Shown here: positions 1 to 7,668 of the stretch, in pieces
Layout: each line of letters opens with the position of its first letter
How positions within the stretch are numbered: the first letter of the stretch is position 1
Assembly (NCBI GenBank): GCA_040755835.1
Contig: JBFMAB010000070.1
Coordinates: forward strand, 5,699-69,698
Length of the DNA stretch: 64,000 nt
Direction of reading: 5' to 3'
Origin: JADLDB01 sp040755835
GTDB lineage: Bacteria; Myxococcota; Myxococcia; Myxococcales; Myxococcaceae
Position numbers and translations under genes: made by a program
Notes under the pieces: model-generated
The model's database searches: none
What the model was told of the DNA's origin: nothing
Seen by the model: the letters and a program-made list of their open reading frames with translations, nothing else

Positions 1-309
1 GCCTTCGCCGCCACCGGCGCCGCGGCGCGCTGCTCGGTGGGGGAGAACACCCACGCGCGCATCAACCTGCTGACCAGGGACGCGATCCCGCAGCTGAACG
101 TGAACTGCCGCACGGACGATCCCGACGAGGCCGCCGCGACCCAGTGCCGATACCTGCACGGTGCGACCTTCGACGTGATCGGGCACCTGCGGCACGTACA
201 GCCCGCGCGCCCGCGGTGGATGGTGATCCCCCGCAGCCCGTTCGACGTCTGCTGTCACCCCGGCCCGGGGCTGGACTGCCCGCGGCCGATCTCGAAGTGC
301 AAGGAATAG
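1..309 (+). CDS. Hypothetical protein, C-terminal fragment (gene runs off the left edge)
   Basis: The frame is open from base 1 and ends at the TAG at 307-309, so only the last 102 codons of a longer gene are visible. A GTG at 37 is an internal codon rather than a convincing start. The fragment is rich in Cys, Pro and Arg, with an RPRWMV segment and a CCHPGPGLDCPRP tail that suggests a disulfide-bonded exported domain. I do not recognise the family; similar Cys-rich tails occur in myxobacterial envelope proteins, from memory only. It is followed after 57 bases by a beta-barrel-like gene on the same strand, so the two may be co-transcribed. Confidence 0.6.
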   Translation, partial: AFAATGAAARCSVGENTHARINLLTRDAIPQLNVNCRTDDPDEAAATQCRYLHGATFDVIGHLRHVQPARPRWMVIPRSPFDVCCHPGPGLDCPRPISKCKE

Positions 310-366
310 CCGTCGCCGTACCCACGGGAGGGCCCGCCGCGACAGGGCCCGGGAGAGGATTCTTCA

Positions 367-1902
367 GTGAGAGTGCTGCACACGAGCGTCGTCCTCGCGG
401 CCCTGGCCTCGTCGGCCGCCCTGGCTGGCGACTTCATGGACACCCGCATCACGTTCGCCCTCGCGAACTCCAACCTGCTGGTGAAGCCGGGGGAGACGAC
501 GCCGAGCGAGCCGGGCACCGGCTTCGGCGCCGCGAGGCAGAACACGCAGTTCTACGACAACTTCAACACGCGCTTCACCGGCTTCGAGACGCTGTCGACG
601 GTGTCGCTCTACAAGAAGAGCCCGAGCTTCTTCGAGGGCTTCGACGCCGAGGCCGCGTTGAACGTGCTGTTCAACGACCTCTCGAGCGGCGCGATCCAGG
701 TCTTCGACAACTCGAGCTACATCAAGCTGAACTACAAGCCGATGGGCTGGGGCTCGAAGGAAGAGGTCGCGCTGACGGCCTTCCCCGTCTCGGCCGACCG
801 CTTCCGCCTGGGCTACGCGTGGAAGGTGACCTGGGGCGGCGACTCGGCGTTCACCTACAACCAGGGCCCGGGCCTCTCCAGTACGGGCCGCGCGGCGGCG
901 GTGCCGGGCATGAAGCTGCAGGTGACGCGCGACCGCTGGTACGCCTTCGTGGGCATGAAGACGGGCCTGTTGCTGAACAACCTGCTCAACGTGCAGGAGC
1001 GGCAGTACGGCTTCCTCGGCGGCGCGGGCGTGGACCTCATCGCCAACAGGCTGCGCTTCGAGGTGAACGGCGGCTACTTCCAGCGCGGCATCGCGCCGTC
1101 GCTGGCGCAGCAGGGTGTGGAGGCGCCGGTGAACGCGGGCGGCGGCTCGGCGCAGCTGTCCTTCTTCTCGGACCAGATCCTCCCGTCGATCGACCTGCGG
1201 CTGTACCGCAACGATCCCGACGTGGCGCAGCGCTTCTTCCGGCCCGAGAGCTACCCGGGCGGCTTCTCGTACCAGCTGTCGCTCGAAGGCAGCGCGCTCG
1301 TGCAGTCGCTGGTCGATCCCGATCGCTTCGCGGCGACGAAGCTGCAGCCGGCGGGCGCGCTCGCGCTGCAGGCGCGCTTCAAGTACGACTTCTGGCGCTT
1401 CTACTTCATCGGCCTGGTGCGCTCGCTGTCCTTCATCCAGTTCGACGTGCCGGGCCTGCCGCCGTACTACGACTACGCCGCGGGCAGCACGGTGAGCCCG
1501 GAGATCTGGGGCGCGATCGGCGGCGACAAGTTCTGGCCGCGGCTGCACCTCACCACCGGTATCGTCGGCGGCGTGCAGATGCCCGCGTACGTGTCCGCGC
1601 CCCGCTTCGACTTCGGCGGTCAGAATCCGCCGCCGGGCCTCAGCGGGCCGCGCACCGTCGTCGTGCGCGACGTGAACACCGTGTCGATCCTCCCGCCCGA
1701 CACGGGGATCATCCCGATCATGTCGGTGAAGCTGACCTTCAAGCTCGACTTGAGCGAGTACTTCGCCTTCATCGGCGAGGGCTTCTACAACCGCGACGCG
1801 AACCGCACGACGTTCCGCGACTCGACGCAGTCGATCAACGTGCAGGTGTTCGAGAAGGAGAACCAGCTCGGCTTCAACCTGGTCCTCCAGGCGCGCTTCT
1901 GA
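367..1902 (+). CDS. Putative outer-membrane beta-barrel protein
   Basis: A 511-residue protein with a cleavable signal peptide (residues 1-21, MRVLHTSVV then an Ala-rich core ending ALAG). The rest alternates short amphipathic strands rich in Phe, Tyr and Gly with polar turns, and the last residues are LQARF. A terminal aromatic residue on such a strand is the usual signal for outer-membrane beta-barrel assembly. I cannot name a family. The GTG at 367 was chosen because GGGAGAGGA lies just upstream and the signal peptide begins there. It follows the partial gene at 1-309 and converges with the acyl-CoA dehydrogenase, leaving only 9 bases between them. A porin or lipid-transport barrel is possible. 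Confidence 0.75.
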   Translation: MRVLHTSVVLAALASSAALAGDFMDTRITFALANSNLLVKPGETTPSEPGTGFGAARQNTQFYDNFNTRFTGFETLSTVSLYKKSPSFFEGFDAEAALNVLFNDLSSGAIQVFDNSSYIKLNYKPMGWGSKEEVALTAFPVSADRFRLGYAWKVTWGGDSAFTYNQGPGLSSTGRAAAVPGMKLQVTRDRWYAFVGMKTGLLLNNLLNVQERQYGFLGGAGVDLIANRLRFEVNGGYFQRGIAPSLAQQGVEAPVNAGGGSAQLSFFSDQILPSIDLRLYRNDPDVAQRFFRPESYPGGFSYQLSLEGSALVQSLVDPDRFAATKLQPAGALALQARFKYDFWRFYFIGLVRSLSFIQFDVPGLPPYYDYAAGSTVSPEIWGAIGGDKFWPRLHLTTGIVGGVQMPAYVSAPRFDFGGQNPPPGLSGPRTVVVRDVNTVSILPPDTGIIPIMSVKLTFKLDLSEYFAFIGEGFYNRDANRTTFRDSTQSINVQVFEKENQLGFNLVLQARF

Positions 1903-1911
1903 CGCGGCGGG

Positions 1912-3063
1912 CTACAGGCCCAGCGACTTCGCGATGATCTCGTTCATGATCTCGCTGGTGCCGCCGCCGATGGGCCCCAGGCGCGCGTCCCGCCAGTGGC
2001 GCTGCACGTCGTACTCCATCATGTAGCCTGCGCCGCCGTGCAGCTGCAGCGCCTGGTCGGCGATGCGGCAGCACGTCTCGGTGGCGAGCTTCTTCGCCAT
2101 CGCCACCTGGCCCAGCGCCCACTCGCCGGCCACGTGGAGCCGCAGCGCGTGGTACGTCAGCTGCCGCGCGGCCTCGAGTTCGGTCGCCATGTCGGCCAGC
2201 CGGTGCTTCACCACCTGGAACTTCGCGACCGCCTGCCCGAAGGCCTGCCGCTCGCGCACGTACGTCGTCGCCTGCGCGAGGATGTCATCGGCCGCGCCGA
2301 TCGCCCCGAGGGCCAGCGACAGCCGCTCCCACTGGAAGTTGCCCATGATCTGCGCGAAGCCGTTCCCCTCGGGCCCGAGCAGGTTCTCCGCCGGCACGCG
2401 GCAGTCTTCGAAGACCAGCTCCGCCGTGTCCGAGGCGCGCCACCCCACCTTCTTCAGCTTCTTCGCCACGCTGAACCCCGGGGTGCCCTTCTCGACGATC
2501 AGCATCGACAGGCCCTTGTGGCCCTTCGAGGTGTCCGTCTTCACCGCGGCGATGACGTAGTCGGCCCGCACGCCGCTGGTGATGTACGTCTTCGCGCCGT
2601 TGACGACGTAGTGATCGCCGTCGCGGCGCGCGGTGGTGCGGAGCCCCGCCACGTCGCTGCCCGCGTTCGGCTCCGTCACCGCGAACGCGCCGACCTTCTC
2701 GCCCTTGATCGCCGGCGCCAGGAAGCGCCGCTTCTGCGCGTCGGTGCCGAAGGCGTGCAAGGGCCCGGTGGCGATCGTCATCTGCGCGCCCAGCCCCGCC
2801 GCGACGCCGCCGGAGCCGCACTTCGACAGCTCCTCGGTGGCGACGGCCTCGTACAGGAAGCCGGCGTTGGTGCCGCCGTAGGCCTCCTCGTACTTGAGCC
2901 CGAACAGGCCCAGCTCCGCCGCCTTGAAGTACAGCTCGCGGGGGAATTCCTCGGCCTCCTCCCAGGCGGCGACGAAGGGCTTCACTTCGCGCTCGATCCA
3001 CTGCCGCACGGTGCGGCGGAAGGCCTCGTGCTCCTCGGTGAACGTCGCGAATCCCGAGCTCAT
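1912..3063 (-). CDS. Acyl-CoA dehydrogenase
   Basis: A 383-residue flavoprotein of the normal family length, predicted to oxidise acyl-CoA to trans-2-enoyl-CoA using FAD, in the cytosol. The FAD/substrate signature AVTEPNAGSD lies at about 128-137 and the C-terminal helix motif LQLHGGAGYM follows RERQAFGQAV. The late position that carries the catalytic Glu in short- and medium-chain enzymes is a Gly here (IGGGTSEI). A Glu at position 246 (QWERLSLALG) matches the base used by isovaleryl-CoA and long-chain enzymes, so a branched or longer substrate is more likely. Substrate is not provable from sequence. It stands alone, convergent with the barrel gene and divergent from tRNA-Cys. Confidence 0.93.
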   Translation of the reverse strand: MSSGFATFTEEHEAFRRTVRQWIEREVKPFVAAWEEAEEFPRELYFKAAELGLFGLKYEEAYGGTNAGFLYEAVATEELSKCGSGGVAAGLGAQMTIATGPLHAFGTDAQKRRFLAPAIKGEKVGAFAVTEPNAGSDVAGLRTTARRDGDHYVVNGAKTYITSGVRADYVIAAVKTDTSKGHKGLSMLIVEKGTPGFSVAKKLKKVGWRASDTAELVFEDCRVPAENLLGPEGNGFAQIMGNFQWERLSLALGAIGAADDILAQATTYVRERQAFGQAVAKFQVVKHRLADMATELEAARQLTYHALRLHVAGEWALGQVAMAKKLATETCCRIADQALQLHGGAGYMMEYDVQRHWRDARLGPIGGGTSEIMNEIIAKSLGL

Positions 3064-3105
3064 GTCTCGCCTTTCGTCAGGGCGGCTGGCGGACCGCCGT
3101 CTTCC

Positions 3106-3135
3106 TTGACCGGGTCAACCGCCGCTGCGTATAAG
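3106..3135 (+). promoter_or_regulatory. Sigma-70 type promoter for tRNA-Cys
   Basis: TTGACC at 3106-3111 and TATAAG at 3130-3135 are separated by 18 bases, close to the TTGACA / TATAAT consensus. The tRNA begins 12 bases after the -10 box, so transcription would start at or just before the mature 5' end. This is a strong match for such a G+C-rich genome. Confidence 0.7.
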
Positions 3136-3147
3136 CCGCTGCGTTTC

Positions 3148-3219
3148 GGCGCCATAGCCAAGTGGTAAGGCAAGGGTCTGCAAAACCCTCATTCCCCGGT
3201 TCGAATCCGGGTGGCGCCT
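3148..3219 (+). tRNA. tRNA-Cys (anticodon GCA)
   Basis: The acceptor stem GGCGCCA (3148-3154) pairs with TGGCGCC (3212-3218), followed by discriminator T, which is typical of tRNA-Cys. The anticodon arm AGGGT-CTGCAAA-ACCCT reads GCA. The T arm CCCGG-TTCGAAT-CCGGG is perfect. CCA is not encoded, so it must be added after transcription. The SpoIID-like gene starts 25 bases downstream. Confidence 0.96.
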
Positions 3220-3243
3220 CTCGAAGCAGTCCCTCGCCGCACC

Positions 3244-4953
3244 ATGACCGACCGAGCCGTCTTCGCCGCGCTGGTGGTCGTGTCGCTCGCCGCGATCGCC
3301 GCCCCGCCCGGCCCGCAGGACGCCGGCGTCCCCGCTCCCGAGCAGAAGAAGGCGCCCGCTCCCGCCCCGGCCGACGACGAGCTGTCGCCGCCGCCGCCGG
3401 GCGCGCTCACCTTGAAGCGCCTCGACTTCAAGGGCGGCTCGCCGATCATCCCCGTGAAGCTGATGGAGGGGAATTCCGAGGTCACCCTGGTCGGCCGCGG
3501 GCGCCTGCGCTTCCGGCTCCCGGGCACGCCCGAGCGCCTCGTCGAGGGCCCGGCCGGCATGGCGTGGACGGTGCGGCGCAAGGCGGGCAGGCCCGCGACG
3601 GTGGTGGCCCGCATCCAGGTCGCGGAGATCCCGTTCAACGACAAGGTGGGGCTGTTGACCGCGCAGGCCGAGTGGAAGGACCGCGGCCTCGTCCTCAAGG
3701 AGCGGATCCTCGGCGGCGTGTACGGGATCGCCGGGAAGGTGATCGACAACCGGCGCTACGTGCTCGTCGTCGACCAGCCGCCGGCGCCGCCCGAGTCGCT
3801 GGCCGCGCAGCAGCAGGAGATCCTCACCAGGTTCCAGGTCCGCACCTCGCTCCTCGAGGAGGTGAAGGCGAAGGGCAGCGTGACGATGGAGCTGGTCGAC
3901 GGCAACGGCGCGGTCGCCGCCACCGTGCAGGACACGCTGACCGCCGAGGCGCCCGACGGCGCGCCGATCGAGGTGAAGCGCGTCGAGTACGGCGTCGGCT
4001 ACGACTTCCACGGCTTCGAGGATCGGGCGTTCCGCGGGGCGATCCTCCTCACCGCCGACCGCAGGGGCACCCTCGCCGTCATCAACCAGATCGATCTCGA
4101 GGACCTGCTCAAGGGGCTCGTCCCGTCGGAGATCTTCGCGAAGGCGCACGCCGAGGCGCTCAAGGCGCAGGCCGTCACCGCGCGCGGCGAGGTGCTGGCG
4201 AAGATTGGCCTCAAGCACCTCGCGGATCCGTACCTCCTGTGCACCGAGCAGCACTGCGCGGTGTACCGCGGCGTGTCCGGAGAGGCGGCCACCACCAACG
4301 CCGCCGTGGAGGCGACCCGCGGCGAGGCGGCCTTCGACGCGAACGATCACCTGGTCGACAGCGTGTACAGCGCCGTCTGCGGCGGCCACACCGAGGACAA
4401 CGAGATCGTCTGGGGCGGCGTGCCCAACCCGTCACTGCGCGGCCGGCCCGACGTCATGCCCGGCAAGCCCGTGCCCGCGTCGCCGAAGGATCTCCACGCC
4501 TTCCTCACCACCGAGGCGGTGCACGCCTGCAGGGTGTCGTCGTTCGCCCAGCCGACGAAGTACCGCTGGGAGAAGCGCTTCACGGCGAAGGACGTGGACG
4601 AGAAGCTGGCCCCCTGGGGCGTCGGGCACGTCATGGCGATGACCGTCACCGAGCGGGGCGTGTCCGGCCGCGCGCGGCTGTTGCAGATCTCCGGCGACGA
4701 GGGCGCCACCACGTTGCGCGGTGAGCTCACCATCCGCAAGGCGTTCGGCATGCTGAACAGCGCCATGTTCGAGCTGAAGGCCGAGAAGGACGCGAAGGGC
4801 CGGCCCACCGCGTGGATCTTCACCGGCGGCGGCTGGGGCCACGGCGTCGGCATGTGCCAGACCGGCGCCATCGGGCGGGCCGAGGCCGGGCAGACGTACC
4901 GGCAGATCCTCGACCACTATTTCAACGGCGCCCAGGTGGCGAAGATCTACTGA
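3244..4953 (+). CDS. SpoIID/LytB-domain protein, exported
   Basis: A 569-residue protein. The start at ATG 3244 is chosen because it begins directly with a signal-like segment (MTDRAVFAALVVVSLAA); the frame is open further upstream only because it reads through tRNA-Cys. After a Pro/Ala linker and a beta-rich region, the C-terminal half carries the SpoIID (amidase enhancer) domain. It includes the YRGVSGEAATTNAAVEATRG block, the CGGHTEDNE block and the terminal GGWGHGVGMCQTGA signature. SpoIID is a lytic transglycosylase on denuded glycan strands in Bacillus; in non-sporulating bacteria related proteins act on peptidoglycan. The substrate here is inferred. A hairpin terminator follows the stop. 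Confidence 0.88.
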   Translation: MTDRAVFAALVVVSLAAIAAPPGPQDAGVPAPEQKKAPAPAPADDELSPPPPGALTLKRLDFKGGSPIIPVKLMEGNSEVTLVGRGRLRFRLPGTPERLVEGPAGMAWTVRRKAGRPATVVARIQVAEIPFNDKVGLLTAQAEWKDRGLVLKERILGGVYGIAGKVIDNRRYVLVVDQPPAPPESLAAQQQEILTRFQVRTSLLEEVKAKGSVTMELVDGNGAVAATVQDTLTAEAPDGAPIEVKRVEYGVGYDFHGFEDRAFRGAILLTADRRGTLAVINQIDLEDLLKGLVPSEIFAKAHAEALKAQAVTARGEVLAKIGLKHLADPYLLCTEQHCAVYRGVSGEAATTNAAVEATRGEAAFDANDHLVDSVYSAVCGGHTEDNEIVWGGVPNPSLRGRPDVMPGKPVPASPKDLHAFLTTEAVHACRVSSFAQPTKYRWEKRFTAKDVDEKLAPWGVGHVMAMTVTERGVSGRARLLQISGDEGATTLRGELTIRKAFGMLNSAMFELKAEKDAKGRPTAWIFTGGGWGHGVGMCQTGAIGRAEAGQTYRQILDHYFNGAQVAKIY

Positions 4954-4954
4954 G

Positions 4955-4983
4955 CCGCCCCTGCCCTCTGGGGCGGGTTTTGG
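4955..4983 (+). terminator. Rho-independent terminator
   Basis: CCGCCCC (4955-4961) and GGGGCGG (4970-4976) form a perfect 7-bp stem with an 8-base loop, followed by GTTTTGG. It sits two bases after the SpoIID-like stop codon. Confidence 0.7.
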
Positions 4984-4998
4984 CTATAGGGCCGGCCC

Positions 4999-7575
4999 AT
5001 GCGTCGTCTTGTCCTCGGGCACCTCGCCGTCGTCGCCGTCCTCCTCGCCGCCAGCGGCTGCGACCGCACCCGGATCGTCACCCAGGTCGACGCGGGTCCC
5101 CTGTGCGCCGAGGGCGAGCGGCTGGTGAACGGCGAGTGCCGCTTCGTCTGCGACCGCGACGGCGACTGCCCCACCGGCCAGCGCTGCGATCTCCTCACCG
5201 GCCGCTGCGTGGACCGGCCCGCGACGATGGACTCGGGCGTGCCGCCCATTCCCTGCACCGAGGGCGCCGTGCGCTGCGCGCTGGACAACCGGTCGGTCGA
5301 GCGCTGCGACGCCATGGGCGCCTGGGTGGTGGACACGCAGTGTCCGCAGCCGGACGGCTACTGCGCGAACGAGGTCTGCCTCGCCTGCCGCCCGGAGTCG
5401 ACGAAGTGCGCGGCGAGCGGCGCGGTGGTGCAGATCTGCGCGGCCGACGGCAGCGCGTATCGGGACGTCACCTGCGCCGTACCAGCCACCTGTGTCGCCG
5501 GCGAGTGCCGCGAGTGCGAGCCCGGCCAGCGCCGCTGCAGCCCCGACGGCAAGGCCGTGCAGGAGTGCCGCAAGCTGGCGCGCGAGGACCTGACGTGGGG
5601 CTACGTCAACGCGGGCGACAACTTCGATGGCACCTGCATCACCCAGGTCTGCGAGGTGGGCGCGAACGGCCCGCAGTGCCGCATGCCGGCGTGCCTTCCG
5701 GGCTCGACCCAGTGCCTGAACGCCACCACGCAGCAGGTCTGCGGCCCGACGGGGAGCTACCAGGACGTGCTCTGCGCCTCGCTGCCGAACATGGGCCCCA
5801 CCGCCGAGTGCATCAACGGCTCGTGCATCGACGAGTGCGGCGACGCCGCGCGGGCCAGGAGCTACTTCGGCTGCGAGTACTGGGCGACCACGCTGGACAA
5901 CTCGATGGACGCGCTCTTCAAGGGCAACACCCTGTCCGGCCAGGGCTCGGCGGACTCGGACTTCGTCTTCGTCGTCACCAACCAGTCGACGCTGCCGGCG
6001 ACCGTGGAGATCTGGCGCTACCAGGGCGCCGCTCCCGCGCGCATCAAGCAGGTCACCGTGCCGGCGCGCACCGATCCGGCGACGCGCGGGCTGCTCAAGA
6101 TCGCGGTGCCGTGGCAGTCCATCACGCCGGCCTCCGCCGAGACGGGCACCGTCGTCACCGGCCGCGCGCGCTATGGCTACCGGATCACCTCGAACCGGCC
6201 GATCACCGTGTACCAGTTCAACCCCGTCGACGCGGTGAAGACGACGAACAAGTCGTGCACGGGCTCGGTCGGCGCGGCGGACTGCGGCTGCAACGAGTAC
6301 GCGGACTACGCGTCGATCGGCTGCGGGCTCCTCGGCCTGTCCTGCTGCAACCCCGGCCTCTGCACCCAGACCTCGGCGGGCAAGCGATGCGCCTACGGCA
6401 CCTTCTCCAACGACGCCTCGCTGCTCCTGCCGGCGCACATCCTCGGCACGGCCTACGTGGCCGTCACGCCCGGCCACAGCCACATCACTGATCCGCCGGA
6501 CCAGATTCCGCGGTCGAGCCAGGTGGTGATCATCGCCACCCAGCCGGCGACGCAGGTGACGGTGAAGGCCTCGGCCGTCACGCTGGCGGGGACGGGCATT
6601 CCCGCGATGGCCGTCGGCGAGACGCGCACCTTCACGCTCAACGAGTACGAGGTGCTGGCGCTCGCCTCGGCGACCGCCGGGCCCGACGTGGAGTGCCAGA
6701 ACTTCGGCGGCGGCGTCTCCTGGTGCCGCAAGGGGAACGATCTCACCGGCACGGTGATCACCAGCGACAAGCCGATCGCCGTCTTCGGCTCGAACCCCTG
6801 CCTCAACGTGCCGTGGAGCCGCCCGTACTGCGACCACGTGGAGGAGCAGATCTTCCCGTTCGCCACCTGGGGCAAGAACTTCGTGGCGGTGCCCTCGCAC
6901 CCGCTGCGGCTCAACAACAACAGCTTCTCGACCAACCCGCCGCCGGATCACTTCAAGATCGTCGCCGGCGCGGCCACCACGCTCACCCTGAACCCGCCGC
7001 CGGCCGCCGCCGACGTGCTGGCGCCCAACAACTGCCTCGCGGGCACCAGCCTGCAGGCGAACAACTGCCAGCTCGCGGGCGGCAGCTACATCGAGTTCAA
7101 GAGCCTGCGGGCCTTCACCATCTCGTCCACCAACCCGATCGCGGTCGCGCAGTTCCTCCCCGGCCAGGGCCAGGTGCAGAGCCCGCCGCTGGGCACCGAT
7201 CCCAAGCAGGGCGACCCGTCGATGATCCTCCTGCCGCCCGTCGAGCAGTGGCGCAGCCGCTACACGGTGCTGGCGTCCACCGGCCTCGAGGACAACTACC
7301 TCGCGCTGACCATCGACGCGAGCAAGGTGCAGACGGTGGCGGTGGACGGCGCGGTCGTCACCGGCTTCCAGGCGATCGCCGGCACCAACTTCCAGGTGAA
7401 GAACCACCCGGTGGGCACCGGGACGCACACGATCCTCGTCACGCCGAAGCCCGGCCAGACGACGCTGCCCGGCGCGGGCGTCACCATCTACGGCTACGAC
7501 GCGCAGGTGAGCTACGGCTACACGGGCGGCCTCGACCTGACCACGATCGTCACGGGCATCAACCCGGGCGGCTGA
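4999..7575 (+). CDS. Lipoprotein with Cys-rich N-terminus and IgGFc-binding-like domain
   Basis: An 858-residue protein. The N-terminus MRRLVLGHLAVVAVLLAASGC is a clean lipoprotein signal (lipobox AASGC), so it should be lipid-anchored and exported. Residues about 30-300 contain repeated short Cys-rich units such as CDRDGDCPTGQRC and CEPGQRRCSPDG, resembling disulfide-knotted modules. The C-terminal half has blocks such as SDFVFVVTNQS, LLLPAHILGTAYVAVTP and YTVLASTG that resemble the IgGFc-binding N-terminal domain seen in many myxobacterial surface proteins. Role is unknown; adhesion or matrix function is inference. The next gene on the same strand is another large lipoprotein. Confidence 0.75.
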   Translation: MRRLVLGHLAVVAVLLAASGCDRTRIVTQVDAGPLCAEGERLVNGECRFVCDRDGDCPTGQRCDLLTGRCVDRPATMDSGVPPIPCTEGAVRCALDNRSVERCDAMGAWVVDTQCPQPDGYCANEVCLACRPESTKCAASGAVVQICAADGSAYRDVTCAVPATCVAGECRECEPGQRRCSPDGKAVQECRKLAREDLTWGYVNAGDNFDGTCITQVCEVGANGPQCRMPACLPGSTQCLNATTQQVCGPTGSYQDVLCASLPNMGPTAECINGSCIDECGDAARARSYFGCEYWATTLDNSMDALFKGNTLSGQGSADSDFVFVVTNQSTLPATVEIWRYQGAAPARIKQVTVPARTDPATRGLLKIAVPWQSITPASAETGTVVTGRARYGYRITSNRPITVYQFNPVDAVKTTNKSCTGSVGAADCGCNEYADYASIGCGLLGLSCCNPGLCTQTSAGKRCAYGTFSNDASLLLPAHILGTAYVAVTPGHSHITDPPDQIPRSSQVVIIATQPATQVTVKASAVTLAGTGIPAMAVGETRTFTLNEYEVLALASATAGPDVECQNFGGGVSWCRKGNDLTGTVITSDKPIAVFGSNPCLNVPWSRPYCDHVEEQIFPFATWGKNFVAVPSHPLRLNNNSFSTNPPPDHFKIVAGAATTLTLNPPPAAADVLAPNNCLAGTSLQANNCQLAGGSYIEFKSLRAFTISSTNPIAVAQFLPGQGQVQSPPLGTDPKQGDPSMILLPPVEQWRSRYTVLASTGLEDNYLALTIDASKVQTVAVDGAVVTGFQAIAGTNFQVKNHPVGTGTHTILVTPKPGQTTLPGAGVTIYGYDAQVSYGYTGGLDLTTIVTGINPGG

Positions 7576-7668
7576 ATCGCGGTCAACGGTGGCGTGCGCT
7601 TGCCCGGCTGGGCTACACGGCTCCTCTGGCTGGCCGGGCTTCACTTCTTCGGACACCTCAAGAGACCC

